Source: Salinisphaera sp. Q1T1-3 (lineage in GTDB: Bacteria > Pseudomonadota > Gammaproteobacteria > Nevskiales > Salinisphaeraceae). From it: DNA of 64,000 nucleotides. The stretch is taken from NCBI RefSeq assembly GCF_003602005.1, contig NZ_QZWD01000004.1, positions 186,001-250,000 of the forward strand, written 5' to 3'. Of the stretch, positions 1-8,795 are shown piece after piece. The position numbers and the translations under genes were made by a program. Numbering within the stretch: the stretch's first letter is position 1; each line of letters starts with the position of its first letter. Below the pieces are notes generated by a model. The model saw only the letters and a program-made list of their open reading frames with translations, made no database searches and was not told the DNA's origin.

Positions 1-526
1 TACGATCGAACGGATCGCAGCCTGGAGCTATGTCCTGGGTACGGTCTGTTTTCTCGTCGGCAGCCTGTGTTTTCTGCCGGAGCTCGATGCGATTCCCCTG
101 GGCAGCTGGTGTTTCATCGTCGGTTCCGGCCTGTTCATCGTGGGCGGCTTCGTCAATATCCTGCAGGTCGTCGAGGCCCCGTCGCTGATCTACATGCAAC
201 TGTTCAACGTCACGGTCGCGATGTTCCTGATCGGCTCGGCCCTGTTCGTCGTGGCCTCGGTGCCTTATCTATGGCATTTGTCCGGCCCGAGCGGCCAGCG
301 CATCACCGCGTTTGCCGCCGCCCAGTTCCTGGCGGCCAGTCTGTTGTTCTTCGGTGGCGGCATCGTGATCTACTACCGCAATCTCGTGCGCCACGCGCTC
401 GAGGCCTGGTGTCACGATAATCGCCTGAGCACGATGTTCATCCGCGCGCTGCGCTCCGAAATCGAGGACAAGGGCCATTTCGTACCGCGCGAGCGCGCCG
501 CCGACGAATCGAACAGGTCGGCGTGA
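1..526 (+). CDS. YrhK-like membrane protein, 5' end outside the window
   Basis: The reading frame is open from base 2 to a TGA at 524-526, so the gene begins before the window. The translated part has at least three hydrophobic segments and begins with a WSYVLGTVCFLVGS-type stretch typical of the YrhK domain, a small two-helix membrane module of unknown function. The tail after about residue 140 is charged and cytoplasmic in character. It converges with yccS. The family assignment rests on recognised motif shape and no function is claimed. The ATG at 140 lies inside the domain and is not the true start. Confidence 0.6.
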   Translation, partial: TIERIAAWSYVLGTVCFLVGSLCFLPELDAIPLGSWCFIVGSGLFIVGGFVNILQVVEAPSLIYMQLFNVTVAMFLIGSALFVVASVPYLWHLSGPSGQRITAFAAAQFLAASLLFFGGGIVIYYRNLVRHALEAWCHDNRLSTMFIRALRSEIEDKGHFVPRERAADESNRSA

Positions 527-574
527 GGCCGGCGGGCGGCGACCATTGCCGCCCCGCCGGATCGGCCGGGTTAT

Positions 575-2737
575 TCAATCCACCAGCACGCCGCTGATGC
601 GCCGCAGCGTGGGCAGTTCGTCAAGCATCAACAACAGCTGGCCGGCCACGCGACGGACGGTGGCATCATCGTCTCGGGCAACGACCGTGAGCCGATCGTA
701 GATCTCGGCCGCGCCGCGCGTATCCACGGCCCCGGTATCGTGGCGGATCAGGGCCTCGCCGCCATGTTCGAAGGCCTCGGCGACATGGGCCACACCATCG
801 GCGAGCACCGTTGTGGCCTCGGCATCGGCCGGCAAGGCACGACGATGCGCCCCCAGCGTCGACAGATGGCCGATCAGCGTCTGGGCGCAGGCCAGCACGG
901 TCAATGCCTCGCGACTGTCGGCACGGGCGCCGTGCGGATCGGCGAGTGCTGTGGCCACGTGTGCCGATACCGCGGCATCGGCGTTGTGGGCCGCACGCCG
1001 TGCGACCCGATAGGCCAGATCGTCCACCCGACCGCTGCCGCGATACTGCGAAAAGATGGCGCGCAGATACGTCGCATGGGCGAACAGCGCATCGGCCAAC
1101 CGATGATGCAGATCACGCTCGCGCCAGTCCGGCAACACGAGCAGCATGGCGACCGCAGCCAGCGCCCCGCCGATGATCGTATCCACCAGCCGCGGGATGA
1201 TCAGGTCGTAGCCGTTGTCGATCTGGTTGAAAGACAACAGCACCAGCACGCTGATCGCTGCCGCGGCGACGAAGTAGCGGCGGAATCGCGCGGCGAAGAA
1301 GATCACACCCGAGACGACGAGCAACAGCAGCTGGGCCTGGCTGTCGGGAAACAGCTGCATCAACGCCCAGCCACAGACCAGGCCAGCGATCGTGCCCCCC
1401 ACACGCTGGGCGAAACGACGCCGCGTGGCGCCGTAATCGGGCTGGCAGACCAGCATGGTGGTCAACAGGATCCAGTAGCCCTGCTCCGGGTGCACGGCCA
1501 GCAGCACCGCATAGCCGGCAAGCATGGCCAGCGACAGCCGCAGGGCATGACGGAACCGCGCCGAGGCCGGCGTCAGTGCTGCCCGAATGCGTTGCCAGGT
1601 CTCCAGCGGCGATGTCGGTTGCGGGTCGGCGAGCTCGGTCTCGGCGATCGCCTGCCCCGTCGGCCCGGCTTCACGCACCCGATCAACCAGCACCCCGAGG
1701 TTGTCGGCCACGCCGTCGAGGGCATGCAGCAGCTCGTTGCCCGCGGCATCGGGCTGGCTTCGTCGATGCGCGATCGCGGCATTCAGATCCGCGCGCGCCG
1801 CCGTCATGTGACCGGCATCGTCCAAGGGCGCGTCGTAGCGCAGCGCGTGTGCACGGGCACGACAGCCCTGGCCGGTGACACGCAGCAGCCGCTGGCAGCG
1901 AAACATCAGATCGCTGTGAAAGAACGATTCGGTCAGCGCCTTGTAGGGATGATGCGCCGAACTGGCCCGTTCGTGAATGTCCTGTGCCGTCAGATACAGC
2001 GCCAGATTCTCTTGCATGGCCGAGCGCGAGCGGCGCCCGGACAGCCGGTCGATCAGGGCCAGGCGCGTGTCATTGAGCGCGGCGACGACACGCGCATTGG
2101 CATGTGCAAGATCGGTGCGCCGGGCGGCGACATCCAGATCACGTACCGGCTCGAACAGCCACGATTTGCAGACCAGATAATCGGCCAGGGCGACATACAG
2201 CCGAGACAAGGACTGGCGCACCGGCCGGTGGACGAACAGCGCCTGCCAGGCGAGCGCCAGGCCGCCGTACCAGGCCGCCCCGGCCACGAGCAGTGTCGGA
2301 CTGACCCAGAACGGCTGCGGAGGGCCATTGTGCTGGGTCACGCCGATCATCGTATAGACGGCCAGCAGCAGCGTGGCATTGCCGATGGTGGCGAATCGTG
2401 CGCTGGCCGCCCCCAGCATGACCAGCACGAAAGTACCGGCGGTCAGGACCGCGGCAAAAGCCGTCGGATGCGCCAACAGCCCCTCGACCGCCAGAGCCGC
2501 GACCGAGAAACAGACCAGGGTGAGCAACAGCGCCCGGGCCCGGCGGCGCCAGGAGTCATCGGTTTCGGCGATGCCTGACGCGATCACGCCGAGCATCAGC
2601 GGGATAAGCTGATGCTCGGCGTCGGCGATGGCGGTATAAGCCATGACGCCGGACAGCGCGACGAGCACGCGTACGGCATCCGCGAAGCGATCGAAAGCGG
2701 TGAAACGCTGGATCTGACGAGCGAAGAACAAGAGCAC
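575..2737 (-). CDS. yccS: YccS family FUSC-domain inner-membrane protein
   Basis: This 720-residue protein has the architecture of E. coli YccS: an N-terminal group of membrane helices, a long soluble middle with the HERASSAHHPYK stretch near residue 259, and a second membrane group containing YWILLTTMLVCQP near residues 420-433, followed by a soluble C-terminal region. Length matches the family (about 720). YccS and its FUSC relatives are proposed efflux-type transporters related to aromatic acid and fusaric acid exporters; the substrate is not known. Translation appears to start at a GTG with only a weak upstream ribosome site. It is divergent from the tauE-like gene, with the end of a repeat element between them. 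Confidence 0.85.
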   Translation of the reverse strand: MLLFFARQIQRFTAFDRFADAVRVLVALSGVMAYTAIADAEHQLIPLMLGVIASGIAETDDSWRRRARALLLTLVCFSVAALAVEGLLAHPTAFAAVLTAGTFVLVMLGAASARFATIGNATLLLAVYTMIGVTQHNGPPQPFWVSPTLLVAGAAWYGGLALAWQALFVHRPVRQSLSRLYVALADYLVCKSWLFEPVRDLDVAARRTDLAHANARVVAALNDTRLALIDRLSGRRSRSAMQENLALYLTAQDIHERASSAHHPYKALTESFFHSDLMFRCQRLLRVTGQGCRARAHALRYDAPLDDAGHMTAARADLNAAIAHRRSQPDAAGNELLHALDGVADNLGVLVDRVREAGPTGQAIAETELADPQPTSPLETWQRIRAALTPASARFRHALRLSLAMLAGYAVLLAVHPEQGYWILLTTMLVCQPDYGATRRRFAQRVGGTIAGLVCGWALMQLFPDSQAQLLLLVVSGVIFFAARFRRYFVAAAAISVLVLLSFNQIDNGYDLIIPRLVDTIIGGALAAVAMLLVLPDWRERDLHHRLADALFAHATYLRAIFSQYRGSGRVDDLAYRVARRAAHNADAAVSAHVATALADPHGARADSREALTVLACAQTLIGHLSTLGAHRRALPADAEATTVLADGVAHVAEAFEHGGEALIRHDTGAVDTRGAAEIYDRLTVVARDDDATVRRVAGQLLLMLDELPTLRRISGVLVD

Positions 2738-2882
2738 GGCCCCGAGCGTGAGAATGCCAGTGTAACGAACCCCGGCGGGTCGGTCGGCCCGGTCCGCGAC
2801 AGCGCGGGTGGCGCCTCCTCAGGCAAGCGCTGCCTCATCGGCCGGCCAACGCGCTCGCCTGCCGCCATCGAGCCGCGGACAG

Positions 2883-2910
2883 CGGACTCGTACGAAACAT
2901 CAACAGGCCC
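2883..2910 (+). repeat. Solo terminus of the dispersed inverted-repeat element (copy A)
   Basis: The 28 bases ending in CATCAACAGGCCC, followed by TAG, match the termini of the longer copies at 13.0, 24.0, 30.6, 34.4 and 61.4 kb. The GGACTCGTACGAAAC part places it with the arm that ends the right side of copies B, E and F. No matching left terminus is visible upstream as far as yccS, so this is a remnant or a one-ended deletion product. It lies in the divergent promoter region between yccS and the tauE-like gene. Confidence 0.7.
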
Positions 2911-2948
2911 TAGAATACGCGGCCATTCCCGCCGGCTCCCCGCTTTTC

Positions 2949-3680
2949 GTGCAGATTCTCATCTACAACCTGGCCGCCCTGCTCGGTGCGACCTCTCAGG
3001 GGCTGACCGGCTTCGGCAGCGGCACGCTGACCATCAGTGTGCTCGTGCTGGTCTATCCGTTTCGGGAAGTCGTGCCGATCGTGGCCGTGATCGGGTTGAC
3101 CGCCAACGTTGTGATGACGTTGCTCGCCGGCCGCGAATTCGACTGGCGGCGCGGCCCGATCGCTGCGCTGGGCATGTCGATCGGCATGATCATCGGCGCG
3201 CAGCTGCTCGCCGTGCTACCGGTCACCGTGCTGCAACGCGGCCTCGGTGTGGTCATCCTGTGCTACGTGGCAATCAATCTGTTCAAGACCCCGGCCCCGA
3301 AGCAGGTGCCGCGCCTGAGCTGGCTGGATGCCAGCGGTCTGGCCGGCTGCTCGTTGTTCGCCGGCGTGATCGCCGGCGCCGTGGGGGTGTCACCGGTGCC
3401 GTTGCTGATCTATGCCAGCCTGCGTTATCCGAAGCAGGAAGCCCGCGCGATTCTCACGATGGGCTTTCTCGTCAGCTCGGCCGTCCAGGTGCTCACCTAT
3501 GCCCATCTCGGACTGCTCGATGCACATGCAGGCTGGCTTGCCGCGGCCAGTCTGCCGGCGGTGATCATCGGGGCCTATCTCGGCCACCGCCTGCATTACC
3601 GCATCGATCAGAAGACCTTCGCCCGGGCGCTGGCGATCATTCTCATCGCCCCGGCCGTGCGCCTCGTCTTCTTCACCTGA
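2949..3680 (+). CDS. TauE/SafE (TSUP) family anion exporter-like permease
   Basis: The 243-residue product has about seven or eight hydrophobic helices and two glycine-rich repeats (LLGATSQGLTGFGSG near residues 10-24 and a FAGVIAGAVGVSP stretch near 137-150), the hallmark of the TSUP/TauE family of sulfite, sulfoacetate and related organosulfur exporters. I chose the GTG at 2949 because upstream in-frame codons run through repeat element DNA and the protein homology begins at VQILIYN; the ribosome site there is weak, so the start is uncertain. The methyltransferase gene follows after 6 bases, suggesting co-transcription. The substrate cannot be read from sequence. Confidence 0.75.
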   Translation: MQILIYNLAALLGATSQGLTGFGSGTLTISVLVLVYPFREVVPIVAVIGLTANVVMTLLAGREFDWRRGPIAALGMSIGMIIGAQLLAVLPVTVLQRGLGVVILCYVAINLFKTPAPKQVPRLSWLDASGLAGCSLFAGVIAGAVGVSPVPLLIYASLRYPKQEARAILTMGFLVSSAVQVLTYAHLGLLDAHAGWLAAASLPAVIIGAYLGHRLHYRIDQKTFARALAIILIAPAVRLVFFT

Positions 3681-3686
3681 GCATTC

Positions 3687-4661
3687 ATGGCCGCCCCGCC
3701 CGCCGAACCGCTGGCCGTCGACTACGACACGGTACACGTCGCGGCCGCCGATCACCGCGATGCGCTGATCGACGAGCTGGTCCACCGCGGCAGCCGGGTC
3801 GTGGCCACGCAGGACGATCTCGTATTCAGCGCCGATCGGCCCGGGCCGGCGGCCTGGGCGGCCAATACCTGGCTGGCCCCCGCGCTCTACCGGGTCGAGT
3901 CGATCGGCGCGGCCGCCCACTGTTTAAAGGCCATTCAGCGCAACTGGCATGCCCATCCGGTCGGGCACCATCGCCGGGCACGGCTGATCGCCGAGCGGCT
4001 GCCCACGATCCGGTTCCGCCCGCTGACGTTTCCGAGCGCGCCGCCAAGTGCGCCGCTGGGCGCCTGGACACTGCTCTCGCATGACCGGCTCCTGGCCTCG
4101 CGACACACCACGAGCGCATTCGCCGACGGCGCGCCGGCGTTTGTCGAAGACCGAGAAGGCCCGCCCAACCGCGCCTATCTGAAACTCTGGGAAGCACTGA
4201 CGCTCGCGGGCATACAGCCGGGCCCCGGCGAGCGCTGTCTCGATCTCGGCGCCGCCCCGGGTGGCTGGAGCTGGGTACTGGCGGCGCTCGGGGCCCGGGT
4301 GCTCGCCGTCGATCGCGCGGCCCTGGCCCCGGCCGTGGCCGCCAACGCGCGCATCGAGACGCGTACAGGCGATGCATTTTCCGTCCGCGGCGCCGATGTC
4401 GGACACATCGACTGGGTGTGCTCGGATCTGATCGCCTATCCGGAACGGCTTCTCGAGCTCGCGCGCTACTGGTGTGACGCCCTGCCCGATGCCAACATCA
4501 TTCTGACCGTGAAATGCCAGGGGCCGGTCGATGCGGACCTGATCGCCCGTTTTCTGGCCATTCCCGGAGCGCGCCTGCGCCATCTGCATGCCAACAAGCA
4601 TGAACTGACGTTCTTTCGCCTGCGCGATGGCGGTCCGAGCGAAGCCGCCGGCCGAATGTGA
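3687..4661 (+). CDS. RlmM-like 2'-O-ribose methyltransferase (FtsJ fold)
   Basis: The 324-residue protein has a C-terminal Rossmann methyltransferase domain with the SAM loop LDLGAAPGGWSWVL near residues 187-200. The K-D-K-E tetrad of 2'-O-methyltransferases is visible: K in YLKLWE, D in CSDL, K in TVKCQG and E in HELTFF. The N-terminal half resembles the substrate-binding part of RlmM-related enzymes, which modify C2498 of 23S rRNA, although it is shorter than E. coli RlmM (366 residues). The exact RNA target is inferred. It sits between the permease and prc on the same strand. Confidence 0.7.
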   Translation: MAAPPAEPLAVDYDTVHVAAADHRDALIDELVHRGSRVVATQDDLVFSADRPGPAAWAANTWLAPALYRVESIGAAAHCLKAIQRNWHAHPVGHHRRARLIAERLPTIRFRPLTFPSAPPSAPLGAWTLLSHDRLLASRHTTSAFADGAPAFVEDREGPPNRAYLKLWEALTLAGIQPGPGERCLDLGAAPGGWSWVLAALGARVLAVDRAALAPAVAANARIETRTGDAFSVRGADVGHIDWVCSDLIAYPERLLELARYWCDALPDANIILTVKCQGPVDADLIARFLAIPGARLRHLHANKHELTFFRLRDGGPSEAAGRM

Positions 4662-4816
4662 CACGCGCGCGTAGCACGTTTGGCAACATGGGCGATTACT
4701 GCACGCCGCATCGATCCTGTATCGTTGCGGGAATGCCGATATTCACGTGCCCGGCGTCGCGCTCCGCGATCGACGCCCACGAGCATGCGGACCGATTCAC
4801 AGGACCGAAGGATTTC

Positions 4817-6955
4817 ATGCGCAAGATCGCTCTGACCGTGACCCTCGTTGCTGCCCTGTTCACACAGACCGGCTGCGCGGCGTCGGATACCGACAAGATG
4901 CCGCAACCGGTGCCGGATGCCGGGGCCGGCCCGGCCAAGGGCTATACGCCGCTGGTTCCGGACAACAACGAAGGCAAGATCGACAAGGAGATCGTGCGCG
5001 AGCTCCAGGAGAACCATTACAACAAGGTGGGTCTGGACGACGCATTCTCGACGCAGTTCTTCAAGGCCTATCTCGATGACCTGGATGGCACGCACAGCGT
5101 GTTTCTGGCCTCGGACATCCAGCGGCTGAAGAAGAAATACGGCGACTCGCTCGACGACCAGCTGCGAAACGGGCATCTCAACGCCGCCTTCGATATCTTC
5201 AACACCTATCAGAAGCGACGCATCCAGATCGACCAGTGGGCGCTGGCGCGCATCGGCCAGGGGCTGGACACGCTCGATCTGAACAACGACGAGTCCTTCA
5301 ACGTCGATCGCGAGGACGCGCCGTGGCCGGCCGATGCGGCCGCGCGCGAAAAACTGTGGCGCAAGCAGCTGGAAAACCAGGTCATCGACCTGCGCCTGTC
5401 GGATGTCGCTCCCGACGAGATCCAGAAACGGCTGACCCAGCGTTACACGAACGAGCTCAAGCAGCTGCGTCAGGCCGAGCCGACCGATGCGTTCTCGGTC
5501 TACATGGATGCCTACACCCACAGCTACGATCCACACACCGATTATTTCTCGCCGCGTCGCGCCGAGGATTTCTCGATCGACATGAACCTGTCGCTGCAGG
5601 GCATCGGCGCCGAGCTGCGTTCCAAGAACGGCTACGCCGAGCTGGTGCGTCTCATTCCGGGCGGGCCGGCGGCCAAATCCGGCAAGCTCAAGCCGACCGA
5701 TCGCATCATTGCTGTCGGTCAGGGCAAATCGGGTGACTTCACCGACGTGATCGGCATGCGGCTCGACGAAACGGTTCAGCTGATCCGCGGCAAGAAGGAC
5801 TCCTACGTCCGTCTGCAGGTCCAGCCGGCCGACAGCGGCCAGACCAAGACGGTCACGCTGCAGCGCGACAAGATCAAGCTCAAGGATCAGGCTGCCAGCT
5901 CGAAGATCATCCACGTCAAGCAGGACGGCAAGTCGCACAAGATCGGCCTGCTCACACTGCCGTCGTTCTACAACGGCACCTCCGACGACGTGAAGAAACA
6001 ACTCGTCAAGCTGAAGAAGGACAACGTCGACGGCGTGGTTCTGGACCTGCGCAACAACGGCGGCGGCGCACTGGGCGAGGCGATGCAGCTGATCGGCCTG
6101 TTCATGGATTCTGCCCCCGGCGTGCAGATCCGCGACGCCAACGGCAACATCCAGGTGCTGGGCGATCGCAACAACGGCGCGGTCTATTCCGGCCCACTGG
6201 CCGTGATGACCAACCGGCTGTCGGCTTCGGCCTCGGAGATCGTGGCCGGTGCCCTGCAGGACTACGGCCGCGCGATCATTCTGGGCAGCCGCACCTTCGG
6301 CAAGGGCACGGTCCAGACGCTGCTTCCGTTGTCGGAAGGCCAGCTCAAGCTCACCGAAGCGAAGTTCTATCGCGTCTCCGGCAAGTCGACCCAGGACCGG
6401 GGCGTGAAGCCGGACATCGATTTCGCATCGGCGATCGACCCGGACAAGATCGGCGAGTCCGCGCTGCCCAACGCCCTGCCCTACGACACGATCCCGCCGA
6501 CCGCCTACCCGACCTCGGACGCGATCAACGGCGTGCTGAACACACTGCGACAGGAGCACAATGCCCGTGTGGCCCACGAGCCCGATTTCCAGTATCTGGT
6601 CAAGCGGATCCAGGCGGCACGCGAGGAATCGAACAAGACCACCGTGTCGTTGAACATCGACACACGCCGGGCCGAGCAGAACAAGCTGCAGCAGCAGATG
6701 CTCTCGTTGGCCAACACGCATCGCAAGGCGACCGGCAAGCCGCCGTACGAGAACTACAAGGCATTCGAGGATGCCCAGGACGCCGAGCAGAGCGGTAACG
6801 ACGACGAGGGCGACGACAGCGAGACGCTGCCGGATCAGACGCCCGGCATGTCGAACACCGACAAGATCGACGCGTACCAGACCGAAAGTGCCCACATTCT
6901 GCTCGACATGATCCACGCGATCGTGGCCAAGCAGGATCAGCAGGGCAACGATTGA
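4817..6955 (+). CDS. prc: Carboxy-terminal (tail-specific) S41 protease, lipoprotein
   Basis: The product (712 residues) is a Prc/Tsp protease, which degrades periplasmic proteins from their C-termini and processes cell-wall factors. The order is signal peptide with a lipobox (TQTGC, Cys about 21), an N-terminal Tsp domain, a PDZ domain at about residues 258-305, and the S41 protease domain. The catalytic serine lies in SASASEIV near residue 470 and the lysine in FGKGTVQ near 495, at the spacing known for Tsp. The ATG at 4817 is preceded by GAAGG and starts a proper signal peptide, so the longer frame from 4658 is not used. The predicted lipid anchor differs from the soluble E. coli enzyme. 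A strong terminator follows. Confidence 0.93.
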   Translation: MRKIALTVTLVAALFTQTGCAASDTDKMPQPVPDAGAGPAKGYTPLVPDNNEGKIDKEIVRELQENHYNKVGLDDAFSTQFFKAYLDDLDGTHSVFLASDIQRLKKKYGDSLDDQLRNGHLNAAFDIFNTYQKRRIQIDQWALARIGQGLDTLDLNNDESFNVDREDAPWPADAAAREKLWRKQLENQVIDLRLSDVAPDEIQKRLTQRYTNELKQLRQAEPTDAFSVYMDAYTHSYDPHTDYFSPRRAEDFSIDMNLSLQGIGAELRSKNGYAELVRLIPGGPAAKSGKLKPTDRIIAVGQGKSGDFTDVIGMRLDETVQLIRGKKDSYVRLQVQPADSGQTKTVTLQRDKIKLKDQAASSKIIHVKQDGKSHKIGLLTLPSFYNGTSDDVKKQLVKLKKDNVDGVVLDLRNNGGGALGEAMQLIGLFMDSAPGVQIRDANGNIQVLGDRNNGAVYSGPLAVMTNRLSASASEIVAGALQDYGRAIILGSRTFGKGTVQTLLPLSEGQLKLTEAKFYRVSGKSTQDRGVKPDIDFASAIDPDKIGESALPNALPYDTIPPTAYPTSDAINGVLNTLRQEHNARVAHEPDFQYLVKRIQAAREESNKTTVSLNIDTRRAEQNKLQQQMLSLANTHRKATGKPPYENYKAFEDAQDAEQSGNDDEGDDSETLPDQTPGMSNTDKIDAYQTESAHILLDMIHAIVAKQDQQGND

Positions 6956-6979
6956 TCTCCGCCCGGCAATGAGCGAAAC

Positions 6980-7008
6980 GACGGCCCCTTGCGGGGCCGT
7001 CTTTCGTT
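6980..7008 (+). terminator. Rho-independent terminator after prc
   Basis: A 9-bp perfect stem (GACGGCCCC / GGGGCCGTC) with a TTGC loop is followed by TTTCGTT, 24 bases after the prc stop. It fits an intrinsic terminator, although the T run is interrupted. Confidence 0.8.
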
Positions 7009-7109
7009 GTGCGCTCGCAAAATTTGCCCGCCGGTTGGCCGCGGCCCGACCGGTAACGCGCCCGGGCGTCAGGATCAGCGCCTGTCAAGCCTATCCGCGC
7101 GGGTCGTGT

Positions 7110-7411
7110 TGCTGCCCCCAAAAGCGGCGACAAGCGCCGTCCGTGCGCTGATCGCCACACTGCATCATTACCGACGCCCGGGCATCCGTTTCAAAGCGGT
7201 GCTGACCGATAACGGGGCCTGTTTTATCGATCCCGTCGATTGGCCCAGGCCTGTCGACGGCTCGGACTCAAGCGCACGCGGTCTCTCTGCCGCGCTGGCG
7301 CCATGACGATCACTGGCATCGACTCCACGCCAGCCTGAATCACCCCCCATCAGCCGACTGCCTGCAGCCATCCGTGAACAATGTGCCGGGTTTACACACC
7401 CCGGCATGTCG
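7110..7411 (+). pseudogene. Decayed IS481-family transposase fragment
   Basis: Three stretches in different frames translate to pieces of an IS481-type DDE integrase in the right order. These are RRPGIRFKAVLTDNG with the second catalytic Asp around 7170-7220, ACRRLGLKRTR around 7248-7285, and HWHRLHASLNHPPSADCL running to NNVPGLHT around 7310-7400. The N-terminal half, the first Asp and the catalytic Glu region are missing, and at least two frameshifts separate the blocks. No terminal inverted repeats were recognised. It is an old remnant filling the gap between prc and the next gene; it cannot encode an active enzyme. Confidence 0.7.
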
Positions 7412-7450
7412 CGAGGGATCCAGTGGCCGGCGACCGGGCCGGAATATCGC

Positions 7451-7891
7451 TCAGCGTCGGCGCCGCCGATTGCGCGGCGGCGCCTGTGGCCGATAGACCA
7501 GCCCCAGCGCCGCGCCGTAGAGCAGATGCTGCAGCAACGCCATGACGGGCACCCACCAGCCGATCACGAGTCCGAAGAAACCGGCGCCGGCGATCGGCAG
7601 AAACAACAGCATCATGGCCGCCCAGGCCAAGCCGCCGAAAACCAGGCCGCGTGCGATGTCGGAAGCGCCGGGCAGCCGCGCTCTGAGCAGCACGAACACG
7701 GCCGGCCAGAGCAGAACACCGACCAGCGCGTAGCCGAGCCAGCCGGCCGCACGCGGGCCGCCGGTGAATCGCTGGATCAGACCGACCAGATCATAGGCCG
7801 GCAGCACCGGGAACAGGGATTCGGCCACAAGCGCCGCGGCCAGAACAAGACTGGCGACAACGCCGGCAAGGATCGCGCTTTTCGGTGACAT
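7451..7891 (-). CDS. DUF6789-like small membrane protein
   Basis: This 146-residue protein has four predicted membrane helices and ends in a run of arginines. The segments LGYALVGVLLWPAVFVLL and MLLFLPIAGAGFFGL, followed by LLQHLLYGAALG, match the pattern of the DUF6789 family, which is widespread but uncharacterised. It is the last gene of a minus-strand set with the cupin, DUF3253 and DsbA-like genes, 47 bases downstream of the cupin gene. No function is assigned. Confidence 0.6.
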   Translation of the reverse strand: MSPKSAILAGVVASLVLAAALVAESLFPVLPAYDLVGLIQRFTGGPRAAGWLGYALVGVLLWPAVFVLLRARLPGASDIARGLVFGGLAWAAMMLLFLPIAGAGFFGLVIGWWVPVMALLQHLLYGAALGLVYRPQAPPRNRRRRR

Positions 7892-7938
7892 GGCGGCCTG
7901 TTAAACCCGGGGGCGCGGCCATCGCCGACGCCGTTTGA

Positions 7939-8439
7939 TCAATGAGAACACAGTGGTTTGATTCGCTCGGCCAGATCGGGGAAGCATTGGCCGAGGGCCG
8001 AGGCCTCGGCCAACTCGAAATCGGCGAAATCGAAACCGGGCGCCACCGTGTTGCCAACCAGGGCATAACCGGTCTCGGTCAGCGGCTCGGCCGCGAACCA
8101 GTGACCGTGCGGCACCACGAGCTGCGGCCGTTCGCCAGCGGCCAGGTCTGGCCCGAGGCGATGGGTTCGATAGACCCCGTCCGGCGAAATCACATGCACG
8201 CAGACCGGCGCGCCGCGATAGAAATGCCAGATTTCATCGGAGCGCAGACGGTGCAGATGCGAACGCTCGCCGGCACGCAGCAGGAAATAGATCGCGGTCG
8301 CGGCCGCGCGCGGCCCGTCGTACCGGGCCGGCAACCCGGTCTCGGGCAGTTGATCCGCAGCGGCATAGACCTGCCGGTAGTGGCCGCCCTCGGGATGCGG
8401 GGCAAGTGCCAATGCCGCAATGATGTCGTCACCCGTCAC
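7939..8439 (-). CDS. Cupin_5 (DUF985) family protein
   Basis: The 166-residue product begins with the LAPHPEGGHYRQVY motif that defines DUF985/Cupin_5 and carries cupin metal-type residues in SHLHRLRSDEIWHFYRG (two His and a Glu, near residues 60-76) and PHGHWFAA. Members are small cupins with no settled reaction; sugar or nucleotide-sugar binding has been suggested for relatives. Translation likely starts at a GTG preceded by a GGGGAG site. It is in line with the DUF3253 and DsbA-like genes. Confidence 0.75.
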   Translation of the reverse strand: MTGDDIIAALALAPHPEGGHYRQVYAAADQLPETGLPARYDGPRAAATAIYFLLRAGERSHLHRLRSDEIWHFYRGAPVCVHVISPDGVYRTHRLGPDLAAGERPQLVVPHGHWFAAEPLTETGYALVGNTVAPGFDFADFELAEASALGQCFPDLAERIKPLCSH

Positions 8440-8474
8440 GGGCGCTCCCCAACCGATGAATACGTCTTACCTTA

Positions 8475-8795
8475 TCAGGTCGATCCGGGGGCCAAACCGG
8501 CCGGAGGCTGTGTATCGGCCACGCCGTCATCGGGCGGGTTGTTACCAACGGCCGGTAGCCCCAGGCGCACCGGCCCATTGGCACGTTCGATGTCGACAGG
8601 CTGGCCGCCCTGGGTCACCACGATCTCGCCGGTGGCGGCCAGCGCGGCGGCCACCCGGCGCACCTGCGCCATCGCCGCCGGCTGGGCCGTACCACATCCC
8701 CGCGCGATCTCCGACGGACAACAGGTCTTGCCCGCCCCTCTCGCAGCCACCCTCGCCCGGATACGCGCGGCGACCACGGTATCGGTTACGGCCAT
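8475..8795 (-). CDS. DUF3253 family small protein
   Basis: The 106-residue protein fits DUF3253: an N-terminal helix region with GKTCCPSEIAR and a winged-helix-like stretch ending in IVVTQGGQPVDIERANGPVRLGL. These proteins are often found beside oxidoreductases and have no established role; the fold suggests possible nucleic-acid binding. The gene overlaps the end of the DsbA-like gene by 10 bases, which implies translational coupling. The C-terminal 25 residues are low-complexity. Confidence 0.65.
   Translation of the reverse strand: MAVTDTVVAARIRARVAARGAGKTCCPSEIARGCGTAQPAAMAQVRRVAAALAATGEIVVTQGGQPVDIERANGPVRLGLPAVGNNPPDDGVADTQPPAGLAPGST

Noticed and set aside
740-2578. Very long open frame opposite yccS (612 codons)
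   Set aside because: High GC and codon bias make long antisense frames; the translation is Arg/Gln-rich with no domain, while the opposite strand encodes clear YccS.
4466-6916. 816-codon frame antisense to prc
   Set aside because: Same reason; repetitive Val/Leu/Gln composition and no recognisable motif.
6989-7306. Intact small gene in the IS remnant
   Set aside because: Only its C-terminal part resembles an IS481 integrase; it is frameshifted and incomplete.
7406-7888. Frame opposite the DUF6789-like gene
   Set aside because: Gln/Arg-rich shadow; the minus strand encodes a plausible membrane protein.
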